The notes beneath the pieces were generated by a model that was given only the letters and a program-made list of their open reading frames with translations, was not told the origin of the DNA and did no database searches. From Euperipatoides rowelli (taxonomy: Eukaryota > Onychophora > Udeonychophora > Euonychophora > Peripatopsidae), in assembly GCA_003024985.2 (NCBI GenBank), contig PXIH01S0009741.1: a stretch of DNA of 11,395 nt. One strand, written 5' to 3'. Shown here in pieces: positions 1 to 7,766 of this stretch (its first letter is position 1; each line of letters opens with the position of its first letter). Both the position numbers and the translations under genes were made by a program.

Positions 1-89
1 TTTTGTTTCCGAAAATATAAATTTCCGAATAAAGTGATTTTTGTATTTTTCCGAAATTTTGGCTTTTCGAATATTTTGCGTTTTACAGT
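1..89. other. Unmatched AT-rich segment at the left edge
   Basis: These bases precede the left copy of the long direct repeat. They do not resemble the bases preceding the right copy (8428-8516), although the LTR model predicts that they should. The segment is AT-rich and contains the word TTCCGAA or close variants several times (near 7, 28, 49 and 67), so it may belong to a degenerate short-motif repeat. I see no coding potential. It is either DNA inserted into the left LTR, DNA beyond a truncation of that LTR, or an assembly join; the window does not show which. Confidence 0.4.
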
Positions 90-320
90 ATATAACAATA
101 GGTTATCTAGTACTGGAAGGAAACACTGGACCCTTCTTTTCTTTTAGCATTACCTTAGCTATAAGAAAAAAAATATATCATGATGGGTGTGCCGAGACAG
201 GCAACTGGCATGGTGGTGACAGATAGAGCTGTGTATAGGGGTGACCAAGGGTTACAGATAAGTAGGGTACTAGTTCAGGTTCACACATATAAAATTGGGA
301 TTAACAAAACTATTACAAAC

Positions 321-350
321 GGGGGGGGGGGGGGGGGGGGGGGAGGGGGG
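321..350. repeat. Poly(G) expansion inside the left LTR
   Basis: Twenty-three consecutive G, one A, then six G. The same site in the right LTR (8748-8751) has only four G followed by TGAACAAAG, with matching flanks on both sides. The run therefore grew in the left copy after the two LTRs separated, or it is an assembly or sequencing artefact of a homopolymer. Confidence 0.85.
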
Positions 351-1162
351 ACAAAGAGAGTTGACTAGTAATGGTAATGACTAGATAAATAACTGAGCAT
401 AAGTCTTATTGTAAGAAAGGCCCAAATTAGTAAGTTGTCTACAAGCCTGGCTGAATGAACCAGCAGATCCAATTATATGGTTTGTATGTAAAATTGTAAT
501 GTGATTGGACACATATCAGGACGATGTGACTGACATCGTTATACAAAAAAAATCATAAAAACATACACCAAGGAATATGGTGTTCAACAAAAAAGCTCTC
601 AAATATATACACTGTATATTTCAAAGTATACACAATAGCTATAATGTTAAATAATGAATAATGTTGGATAATTAAACCCTACCCCAACTCTTTAGGATAA
701 GATAAAGTATTTTGCCCCAAATGAAAACATAGTGGTACCACTAATTATTAAAAGATAAAATGTTTACCTGATCAGGCACAGCAATGTAGTATCATACCAA
801 TTATCCACACTGGCAAAAAGGTATATCGTCTATGGTTGTTGACACAAGGGTTGTTTGGATTCAGAATGACAAGATTCACAACGTAGCGGTTCAGCAACAA
901 CGGTATGCGATGTTCAATGGATATATCCACGCAACTTGTTTGCTGCAATCCAAAACCTGTCAGGTTGGTTAACTATATTCACATTCATTAGATGACTATA
1001 TTGTTGACCAGTACGTTTTAAATTAACTATGGTTACGATGTCTTCCAATTACGTCACATTCGGTAACGTTGACTAGGTAAAAAAATAATGTTCGAGCGTA
1101 AATGTTGGCCACTGTTTACTGACCAAATAATTCACTAATGTTAAACTGTATTTTAAATTGTT

Positions 1163-1381
1163 ATGTTCTCGCGTGGCAAAACAATAGGCTATTTGAACAA
1201 ATCTTATACCAGTAATATGCAGGATGGATGTCCGCCATTACATAACGTTATATCCGTGACTATATCTCCAAATTGCTCTAATCACTGTTATTTTCTACTA
1301 TTAATGATGAGAGCGTTACTCACTACTGTTGCAGATGGTCTAAAGGGGATTTTGGAAGAGCTGTATCCATTGACAATTTAG
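1163..1381 (+). other. 72-codon open frame in the left LTR, antisense to the element
   Basis: An ATG-started open frame on the strand opposite to gag-pol; its counterpart in the right LTR is 9635-9850. The predicted peptide has a hydrophobic stretch (HCYFLLLMM) but no domain I recognise. Between the two copies there are two amino-acid substitutions, one in-frame 3-base deletion and no silent change that I see. That does not suggest selection on protein. It is probably a chance open frame inside the LTR. Confidence 0.15.
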
Positions 1382-2245
1382 TCGGCAATCCTCTATACTA
1401 TGTCCATTCCCATTACATCCAATGCATAAGTTTCAAATTCACCATATTGCAATTTTACTTTGTGCATCGCAAATATAACTGCAATGTAGATTTCGAGATA
1501 CAAATAGCAGGACCAAACATATTTGTCAAAAGTCTTTACAGGTTCACAAAACAATAATATAAGCATTTATTACAAATTAATCAAACATGTATCATCCCAT
1601 ACCACTACAACTGGTAGCTTGGTAGTAAGTAGGCTACACCACCATGCGCTAGGTAACCATGAGCGGGAATGTAAACAGAGTATACACCATCTACCTTACG
1701 AGTAGATTAGTACCTACATCAATACATATTTATTTATATTAAAAGTTAATAACATTCAGAATATCTTTAAATATAACCAAATCACATAAAGTACATTATG
1801 AAATAATGTTAAATGTAATTCAATGTATTAATTAAATAAAATTAAAATATCAAAATGTCAACATGAATAAATCTCCATTTTCTGTTTCAGAAGTTAATGC
1901 CAACATATCTAATATATGGCAGCACCGTCCAAGGTTATAATACGATACGAAAAGTTGCTAGCACAAGACGAATCAATAATTGACAATTGAATAAATAAAA
2001 AAAATGTGTCAGCTTTACTGTAGTCTAATAAAATAATGTAAAAAAAAATACGAATTGAATAAATTAAAATACAATAAGACCAACTCCAGTCTTATTTTTA
2101 TCAATGAAACATCTATTCAAATACTAAACATAGTCACAAAAAAAAAACTATTTTAATAAAACAACAAAGATAAAATTGTTTATGACCTTTTTTTTTATTA
2201 TTTGGAAGTAGACTAAACAATTAGTAAATTAAAACCGTAAAGTTT

Positions 2246-2264
2246 AACAGGGAAATACCCTGTT
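2246..2264. other. Perfect 7-bp hairpin in LTR (left copy)
   Basis: AACAGGG, a five-base loop AAATA, then CCCTGTT. The same hairpin is unchanged in the right LTR at 10729-10747. It lies about 180 bp inside the start of the LTR in the element's direction, where U3 would be. A role as a protein-binding site or RNA structure is possible, but nothing else supports it. Confidence 0.4.
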
Positions 2265-2445
2265 GTTAGGAATCCATGATTTATATGAATAGTAATTATT
2301 GTGATGATATTGTTGATTAATTGAAGTACTACTATCAACGAGTAATATTATACTGATCAAGGATAATATAATAGCACAATGCATGACAATGCATCATGTG
2401 AGACTTGGGGACAGCTGATGTGGTAGGCTAGTCACAAATAGCACA

Positions 2446-2463
2446 ATAGGGCTCTTATTTTCT
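2446..2463 (-). other. Candidate polypurine tract next to the 3' LTR
   Basis: Read on the minus strand, the bases between the pol stop codon and the LTR start with a purine-rich stretch (GAAGAAAATAAGAG, overlapping the stop codon region) followed by CCCTAT and then the LTR terminus TGTGC. Plus-strand DNA synthesis of LTR elements starts at such a tract. The CCCTAT between the purines and the LTR is atypical, so the exact tract is uncertain, but its position between pol and the LTR is right. Confidence 0.6.
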
Positions 2464-3570
2464 TCATATTATGATGGGGTGACAACCACATTTGTCCATA
2501 TTCCAGTGCTTGTAACACTTCCTAGGTTGTTTTACTCTGCTCCTAGTGTTGTAATTATGAGGTACTAATGTTTCTGGAACAATCCTGTTAGTTGATTGAG
2601 GTGGCTCCGGCGTGTCATTTCTAGGAGTGATGGTATCAAAGAAAGTATCGGTTTCCCTCGTCGTATTGGGATCAACATAAGCTGGACTCACCAACTCATC
2701 TGGAAAAACACTATTTTCGGCGGTCTTGCCGTCAAACCTACAGGTAAGCATGGCCTTATCACCATCGCTATTTGAGCCATGAAACTTCACGACTGTGACA
2801 TTTGTCTTGTTGCTACTTGGGACACAATGAGCGGAGACGTCTACAGTAAAATTACTAAAAGGGAGTGTGTCGTTCACGACCATGGGTCTATAGAATGGAC
2901 GAAGGCGCTCAACATGCACCCTTCTCACTAAAGGTTTATCCATATCGTCTCCCTCCAATCCTATGTCATAGCTAACTCTAGATATAGCTTTCTTTACTTG
3001 ATATGGACCATTGTAAACATATTGGAAGCCTTGTTTATGTGTCTTGCCGCATTTAATCGATCTGTATAGCATTATGTCTCCTTCGTCAAACTTAGGTAGT
3101 ATTCGATTCTTATTGGTGTGCTTGTTGTGTTTATTCCTTGCTGTTTCTTTGAACTCCCATGCTATCTCACGCACTTCATTCAACCTCCGGCGTAGGTCAT
3201 CTACAAATTGCTCTGGGGTACCTAGTTCGACTGGATGAGACTCATAGAAGCCCCATTCTGGGAAATTCTGATTCTCGCCGAAAGTTAAAACGTTAGGAGT
3301 GGAATTTAGGTTGCTGTGGTGTGAGTTATTATGTGTGAATTGCATGAGATGAATCCTATCAGACCACGCTCTTCCCGAATTCCTACACAAGGAGGTCAAC
3401 TTACTTTTCACTTCCTTATTCATATGTTCAACCATATTCGTTGCCAGATGGAATAGCAAAGATATGTAATGCTTTATTTTTAGGAGAGTACAAGACTGGG
3501 AGAAAATGCTAGACATGAAATTGCTACCACGGTCGGATACTAGACATTCAGGTGATGTAGTGTTTCTCAA
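2464..3570 (-). pseudogene. pol: Pol: integrase core (C-terminal half), GPY module and C-terminal tail
   Basis: This is the longest open frame of the element, 368 codons, ending at TGA (2464-2466). It begins inside integrase after a frameshift from the 3548-3817 frame; the first methionine is not a real start. Integrase inserts the element's cDNA into the host genome. The second catalytic Asp is residue 13 (LVSDRGSNF) and the catalytic Glu is residue 48 (MVEHMN). They are separated by 34 residues, where 35 is usual, because one residue appears to be missing in the FHLATNMVE stretch. The GPY/F module follows (GPY at 188-190, RVHVERLRPFY at about 217-227). After it comes an unusually long tail of about 140 residues, rich in Asp, Thr and Pro, with YNTRSR near 340-345 and a Cys-containing end (KCGCHPIII). 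The frame runs almost to the LTR, leaving no room for env. Confidence 0.9.
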
Positions 3571-4320
3571 AGTTTTTCACTACTTTTTCTGTCTTCAATA
3601 TTTTCATAGGACACAGAACCACATATCTTGTGAATATATCAATGATAGTCAATATATATTTATGACCATCGCATGAATTTAGATTGGGACTTATGATATC
3701 GATCGCGATTTTGAATCCGGGGCGTGTAGGCTTGATAAAGTCCATGACCTGAATTTTCCACCTGGGAGGACTATTTTTTTTGCAAACCTCACACATGTAA
3801 AAAGTTACGGATGTCACGGCGAAAGGTGTCCTAGAAGTAGTTCTCGAGGATAGTAGTACACATGGTTATGTAACCCGCATGATTCACCCATTTTGAAAGA
3901 TGAGCACTTCATCACTTGTTGACAAACATTCTTTGGCACATATATAGCATTGATTTTGATTTCTCTCTTTGGAGTGATGTTTATTATGCCTTTGGCAAAA
4001 ATAAATTTTTCGTCATTTTGATATAGCTTTATCCCCTGCTCGTACACAGGCTCCTTACTCAATATTGACCCGTTCGTCATAAATTCCTTCAGTTGCATGT
4101 CTTTTTGTGCCGCTGAAATTTCTTGGTAGGAAACAATCCTACTATTCTCTATCCCTTTCACTCTCATTGCTAATACTTGAGGAACAAGGTCAGTGCTGGG
4201 ACTATTTTCATCTCTTATTTCTTGTATTGGTACATTTCTGACATTACTAGCGTGTGATCCTTCGGGTAGTACTGGCTCACCCACCTTCTTATTTCCTAAT
4301 TTGTCGATGTTGGCTATAAT
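3548..4320 (-). pseudogene. pol: Pol: integrase N-terminal zinc-binding region and first catalytic Asp (frameshifted)
   Basis: Two overlapping frames carry this part. The upstream frame (about 4320-3814) holds the linker after RNase H and the start of integrase: an amphipathic stretch (SAAQKDMQLKEFM), then YVPKNVCQQVM, the usual lead-in to the HHCC finger. The finger is damaged: the first histidine positions are not recognisable in KMGESCGLHNHVYYYP, and a frame change near 3817 follows. The second frame (3817-3548) carries the finger's CxxC (CEVC, residues 9 and 12), then the first catalytic Asp in KIAIDIISPN (residue 40, about 3698-3700) and YILTIIDIFTRYVVL, the conserved strand of the core. 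It overlaps the next integrase frame at 3548-3570, where a further frameshift lies. The family assignment is firm; the protein is not functional as it stands. Confidence 0.85.
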
Positions 4321-4339
4321 TGTCTTATTTTCGATTTCT

Positions 4340-4790
4340 CCGCTTACTTGCAGCGGTACCTTTTAGTGCTAAGTCATGTGCAATATCGTTTCCCCTGTTA
4401 CCTGCATGCCCTGGGGTGTGTTTTCAGTTCACGTTTATCTGAGTTAGTAGTTGTTTGACTGCTTTGAAGTCTAGACCATTCTCTAGAGGTCTGTTATGAG
4501 CTGACATCCAGTTATTTATTGACCATTTGGGCATGTCTCCATTTAGGTTCTCGATTCTCTAAGGGCTATCTGAGATGATCATTAGTTTTCTTCAGGTTTG
4601 CGTTTACGGCTAATTTCAAGGACAGAATTACCGTGGCTAGTTCAGCCTTGTTGTTCATATTGCTCCTCACATCGTGTCCGTAGAGTCTGTCAAGGAGCAG
4701 CCCTCCCAATGTATGCCTATTCCAGCTTGGCTGTAGGAGCACCGTTGCCCACACAACTCCCATCAGTCTAAGCCACAGCAGTTTGTCTAT
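4340..4790 (-). pseudogene. Pol: second, cellular-type RNase HI domain
   Basis: RNase H cuts the RNA strand of RNA-DNA hybrids, which is needed to remove the template during reverse transcription. This region, spread over three frames, covers a full-length RNase HI fold of about 150 codons. In order it shows: TDGSCVGNG (4741-4767; Asp at 4762-4764), then AGIGIHWEG one frame over; NNKAEL with the catalytic Glu (4638-4655); IISDS with the third acid (Asp at 4568-4570); a W-x3-NW segment followed by PLENGLDFKAV; and HTPGHAGNRGND with the active-site His (4385-4420). The expected last Asp of GNDxAD reads His (GNDIAHD). In-frame stops lie at 4768-4770, 4559-4561 and 4424-4426. The motif spacing resembles eukaryotic and bacterial RNase H1, not the gypsy RNase H, which is present separately just upstream at 5275-4790. 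It sits between that domain and integrase on the same strand, so it belongs to this pol. Confidence 0.85.
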
Positions 4791-5275
4791 CGATGACCAT
4801 CCCGGAATGATCTGGGAAGTCTTCTTTTATCTTAAGGATGTTGGTGATGGCATTATTCTCTCTGCTGTACAGGAAGTTAGGCGAGTATTTCGATATTTTC
4901 AACATCCAATCAGTTATTCAGGTGTTTCCATCTTTCAAGTCCCTAAGATACTCCACAGCTTTCGATCTGTGTATACATCTATGGAATAGCCCACAATTAA
5001 ATGATGGTAATGTTCCAAGACAGACACCACTGCCAGAGCGTTTCTCTCAAGCATAGTATAATTATGTTGTGCTTTAGTTAACTTTTTGGAATAGTACCCC
5101 AAAGAGTGTCATTCATTGTCTTGCCCCTGCTCGAGAACTCCCACTATCGCAAAGTCCAAAACCTGGATGGAAAGTACAAATTTCATTTTGTAATCAGGGT
5201 GTAGTACAGGTCTCTCTGATATTCTTTGGATTTTTTTGAAAGCAACCTCATGGGGGATATCCTATCCAATCTTAA
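4790..5275 (-). pseudogene. pol: Pol: original gypsy-type RNase H, catalytic positions altered
   Basis: Reading the minus strand across frames gives the normal gypsy RNase H succession: HPDYKMKFVLS, a GVLEQ block, LGYYSKKLTKAQHNYTMLE, LAVVSVLEHYHHLIVG, DVYTDRK, and then the C-terminal part with WMLKISKYSPNFLY and the acidic HSGMVIDRQ end. The positions where gypsy elements have TDAS read IQVL (about 5157-5168). The catalytic Glu before ALAVV reads Asn (5040-5042). The third Asp (YTD) is kept. In-frame stops lie at 5262-5264, 5109-5111 and 4918-4920, and there are frame changes near DVYTDRK. The domain follows the RT thumb and directly precedes the RNase HI-like domain. It may have become a structural connection domain before the copy died, or it may simply have decayed. 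Confidence 0.8.
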
Positions 5276-5277
5276 CC

Positions 5278-5586
5278 TTATTTCCTGACAGTAAGTCCAT
5301 TAATGGAGCGACTACGTGAGAGGGCGGGAAGGAATCTCGCATAGAAGTTAATTTTCCCCAAGTAACTCCTCAACTGTCGCACGGTTTTCGGGGGCTCCAG
5401 CAAGGAAAGAGCTTCCAAGTTGTCTTTAGAGAAGAAGAACTTACCATCTCGCAAGGTATGTCCAAGAAAATCCACTTCTCTGACTAGGAATTGACTTTTA
5501 TCGATGTTCACTTGTATGTCTTCTTGCGCAAATTTCTTGAGGACTGCTGTTAATATCTCTAGGTGTTCTGTTATCGTCTGTCGCAA
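5278..5586 (-). pseudogene. pol: Pol: reverse transcriptase thumb and connection
   Basis: A separate frame continues RT after a frameshift in the overlap 5498-5586. It contains EHLEILTAVLKKFAQEDIQV, then FLVREVDFLGHTL, the well-known 'FLGH' landmark of gypsy RT, and PPKTVRQLRSYLGKINFYAR, the 'LRSFLGLxNYYRRF' landmark of the thumb-connection boundary. These place it firmly C-terminal to the palm. RT copies the element's RNA into DNA inside the Gag particle. The frame ends in ISING-type divergence followed by a stop, after which RNase H resumes in another frame. Confidence 0.88.
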
Positions 5587-6180
5587 TCAGGATGTCGTTC
5601 TGATAGACTATCAAAGAATCGCCCATCAGTTCTCTGAGTAGGGATTCCATAACCATTTGGAAGAACAAGCCACTATTGGCCACCATCATTGGCATTCTAT
5701 GATATTGGTATTTTCCAAAAGGGGTCCTAAATGCGAAATAGCGCCTTGACTCAGGGGCCAGCAGCACCTGATGGTAGCCATTCTGCAAGTCAATGTTGGT
5801 AAAGCATCTTTTACCCTGAAGGTTGTCAAAGGTTTTGTCGATCCTAAAAATGGAGTAGTCTATTTTAATGGTCCAAGCATTGATGGCGGTGGCATCTAAT
5901 ACTAGTCTGATATCCCCATTTTTTTTTGGCCTAGCGAACATTGGAATGTTCCAAGGACTTGAACTGCTCTCAACTATGCCGCTCCTTACATACTCTAGTT
6001 TTTCCTTGAACAGGCTTCTGAGCTTGACTGGGATTTGGTATTGAGGAAGTTTTATGGGTGTTTTGTCTGTTAGTACTATGGAATGTTCAAAGTTCTTTAT
6101 CACTCCTAGTATTGGGGTTTGGTGTACGAATACGGCTCTATATTTAATACATATGTCGATTAAATCATTTATTATGTTCT
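5498..6180 (-). pseudogene. pol: Pol: reverse transcriptase fingers and palm, YxDD changed to YQND
   Basis: Open from about 6180; a GTG at 6101-6103 is not a real start, because the frame continues upstream with AVFVHQTPILGVIKNFEHSI, as usual before gypsy RT. Then come LPQYQIP, GIVESSSSPWNIPMF, KKNGDIRLVLDATAIN and FTNIDLQNGYHQV, which carries the first catalytic Asp (5789-5791), followed by FAFRTPFGKYQYHRMP. Two conserved places are altered. The MPFGL-type loop reads MPMMV (5681-5695), and the active-site YxDD reads YQND (5594-5605), so one metal-binding Asp is Asn. The frame then runs out of homology before 5498 as RT shifts to the 5278-5586 frame. The fold assignment is certain; the enzyme would be inactive. 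Confidence 0.92.
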
Positions 6181-6410
6181 CCGGGGCATGACACTCTGCT
6201 TTGACCTAGTAAGGAAAATCCCAAATTCATCCTCAACTGGTGGTTTTCTCACTGAAAAAAATCATTAAGTCTGCCTTCTTGGCTATAGTATCGCTTATGA
6301 CATCTTCAATCTGTTCCTTTCGAGACTTCGTATTGGTCAATTCCAATATAGTGAGCGTGAATCACGTCTATTGAAGAGTGTTCATCTGTGACAGGTTCCA
6401 ACTCTGCCAC
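6181..6410 (-). other. Protease-RT linker, degenerate
   Basis: About 230 bases of minus-strand pol between the end of protease and the first recognisable RT block. The protease frame stops at 6306-6308 after HAHYIGIDQYEVSKGTD, and the RT frame becomes readable near 6180, so at least one frame change lies here. I see no conserved motif; linkers at this point in gypsy Pol are normally poorly conserved. Confidence 0.55.
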
Positions 6411-6715
6411 TACTCCACCCCACATGCTTATCTCCCAGTCTTTGTAATTAACAATTGCATCATTAGCCACTAGGAAATCGACTCCCACTATAGCTTTGTA
6501 TCCCAATAGTTCAATGCTCTGTAAAAGGTGGAATGTGTGGATGAACTGATTTTTCCCCTTAGGGAGCGTAAAATATAAGTCTATGGATTTGCTAATTGTG
6601 GACTTACCATTCAGGTTTTCTGTTTGTTACTTTGTGGGTCAGGCAGAGTTCTCTTACATTATCATAACTAAGCATAGATCAACTGCAGGATCTAACAGGC
6701 ACTTTAATATCTTAC
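6410..6715 (-). pseudogene. pol: Pol: retropepsin-type aspartic protease with lost active-site triad
   Basis: This domain would cut the Gag-Pol polyprotein as a dimer. Around 6667-6705 the minus strand reads KCLLDPAVDLCLV, which aligns with the family's LLDTGAxxSLV. The Asp is kept, but Thr-Gly of the DTG/DSG triad is Pro-Ala. A frame change follows, with a YDNVRELCL segment in another frame, then the main frame resumes with NGKSTISKSIDLYFTLP. The second landmark is clear: GYKAIVGVDFLVANDAIVNY (about 6444-6503) corresponds to the ILGxDFLxxNxAxIDY block of gypsy proteases. Stops lie between the two blocks (one at 6654-6656). Identification rests mainly on the C-terminal block and the position between Gag and RT. 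Confidence 0.75.
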
Positions 6716-7060
6716 CCCATATCCTTAACAAAATCAACTGTTTATTTCTCAAGCTGGTATTTTGACGGGGTCCCTGTTCGGATTTGGTTGTTGAGTCTCT
6801 AACAATTTTACCTGCATGTCTCTTCTCTGTAATTTCTGGTGTCCTCTTCAGTGTTGCTGATTTTGCCTGTGCTTTGGTGGGTTTGACAACTTTGTATGCT
6901 TGTTGCTTCGCAGGAGCATGTGAAGTAGTTTTATTTCTTGCTATACTAGTCTCAAATTTCTTCTCATTTGGATCATCATGATTGCTTAAAGCTGCCAAGC
7001 TATAATGAACTTCGGTGTCATCATCCTCGATCTAATCTGCATGACTAAATAGAGTGCTGA
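6716..7060 (-). pseudogene. gag: Gag C-terminal basic region without zinc knuckle
   Basis: A Lys-, Thr- and Ala-rich stretch that follows the capsid-like part in a different frame. It includes NEKKFETSIARNK, KQQAYKVVKPTKAQAKSA and EKRHAGKIVRDSTTKS. The basic charge suits the nucleic-acid-binding end of Gag. No CCHC zinc knuckle is visible in any frame here; several gypsy lineages also lack it. The segment runs into protease without a visible stop in its own frame until 6654-6656, so gag and pol may once have been one frame or separated by frameshifting. The present decay prevents a decision. Confidence 0.6.
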
Positions 7061-7693
7061 CTCTTGGTTACTAAGTCTACCCAACTACTTCTCAATCTGT
7101 TGTGTCCACATGAATGCTTCAGTCAACGATTTCGGATTGATGACTACCATATGGTTTTGGATATGGTTGGGCAGACCGTTTAAGACAATTTCTAAGACTT
7201 TGTCTGCCCCAACATAAGCTTCCATCAATAACACTGGCTCCTACATTACATTTAATTTGTAGAGTGACTATCCTACGATGGTAATCTTCCATGGATTTTC
7301 CAGGCAAGCATCGACATTCGAACAAAAGTTTCCATGCATCACCTTCTTCCGCCTAGTGAATTGATTTATTAAAAGGTATTTGGCTCTTGCGGATGATTGG
7401 TCTGGATGGTTCTCTATGCACTGCTCAAAGAAGAGGGCTGCTTTCCCCTTCAACTTGCTTCAAAGTACCCAGCATGCTATTCTCTCTGGCCATTGGCATG
7501 AAGATGCTATGTCTTCAATACTATTGATGAAAGACTGAACTCCCACTTCCTTTAATTTCTCTCCGTGGTATTCAGAAATGAGTGGAGAATACAACCCCAC
7601 AGTTGCTTCATTGAACCTCACCTCAGGAAGGTTTCTTGATCATTCCGTCTGCTCGGATGTTGTATCATCTTGTACATCGTCACGGGAAGCCAT
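7061..7693 (-). pseudogene. gag: Gag capsid region with in-frame stops and compensating frameshifts
   Basis: Gag forms the particle that encloses the element's RNA. The ATG at 7691-7693 is chosen because it lies about 50 bases after the primer binding site and opens the frame that carries the later Gag motifs. The reading runs MASRDDVQDDTTSEQTE and then meets TGA at codon 18 (7640-7642); a second TGA is codon 78 (7460-7462). The capsid landmark LKGKAALFFEQ follows. After about 7325 the frame shifts for roughly 90 bases (LFECRCLPGKSMEDYHRRI, the RxLPGESxxDYxxR-like block of retrotransposon Gag). It returns near 7235 with MEAYVGADKVLEIVLNGLP and PKSLTEAFMWTQQIEK, ending at TAG (7085-7087). The motif order supports the retrotransposon gag family. 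Confidence 0.8.
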
Positions 7694-7742
7694 GATTGCT
7701 TATAATGTGTATATGTAATTATCAGGAGATTCCAGGGGCATA
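7694..7742 (-). other. Short untranslated leader between primer binding site and gag
   Basis: Forty-nine bases separate the primer binding site from the gag ATG in the element's direction. This is where packaging signals would be expected. I see no open frame or clear structure. Confidence 0.45.
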
Positions 7743-7759
7743 TCCTGGCTAGGTCGCCA
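7743..7759 (-). promoter_or_regulatory. Primer binding site, tRNA-Arg type
   Basis: On the minus strand this reads TGGCGACCTAGCCAGGA, which starts with the TGG that pairs with a tRNA CCA end. The plus-strand complement, TCCTGGCTAGGTCGCCA, matches the 3' end of metazoan tRNA-Arg as I recall it at about 15 of 17 positions; the two differences fall in the acceptor stem and could match the host's own tRNA. It lies seven bases inside the proposed LTR terminus. This fixes the 5' LTR side and the direction of reverse transcription. Confidence 0.78.
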
Positions 7760-7766
7760 ATTAAAT

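Larger units (their letters stand above)
90..2445 (-). repeat. 3' LTR (partial), left copy of the long direct repeat
   Basis: This 2.36-kb block matches 8517-10928 along its whole length. In the last 225 bp I count six substitutions by eye. The inner end, at 2445, is ...TAGCACA on the plus strand, which reads TGTGCTA at the start of the LTR in the element's direction, directly after the pol stop codon and purine tract. The outer end loses similarity at 90 without a TG terminus, so this copy is either truncated there or interrupted. Relative to the right copy it lacks AT-rich tracts of about 35 and 34 bp and an 18-bp tract, and it carries an expanded G run at 321-350. It would hold the U3 promoter and polyadenylation signals, but I cannot place those reliably. 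Confidence 0.9.

Noticed and set aside
180-368. Plus-strand frame with a poly-Gly end
   Set aside because: The Gly run is only the translated poly(G) tract, and the frame is not kept in the other LTR.
1523-1705. Plus-strand 60-codon frame in the left LTR
   Set aside because: Its equivalent near 10000-10170 is broken by indels (for example four bases missing in GTAGTAAGTAGG), so it is not conserved.
2446-2463. Room for an env gene between pol and the 3' LTR
   Set aside because: Only 18 bases separate the pol stop codon from the LTR.
3044-3238. Plus-strand frame with a signal-peptide-like Leu stretch
   Set aside because: It lies opposite the intact integrase frame (2464-3570) and is a shadow of it.
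4783-5056. Two plus-strand frames opposite RNase H
   Set aside because: They are antisense to the readable gypsy RNase H motifs on the minus strand.
6784-6981. Plus-strand hydrophobic frame that looks like a small membrane protein
   Set aside because: It is the exact antisense of the Lys- and Ala-rich Gag tail; Lys codons read in reverse give Phe and Leu. No independent support.
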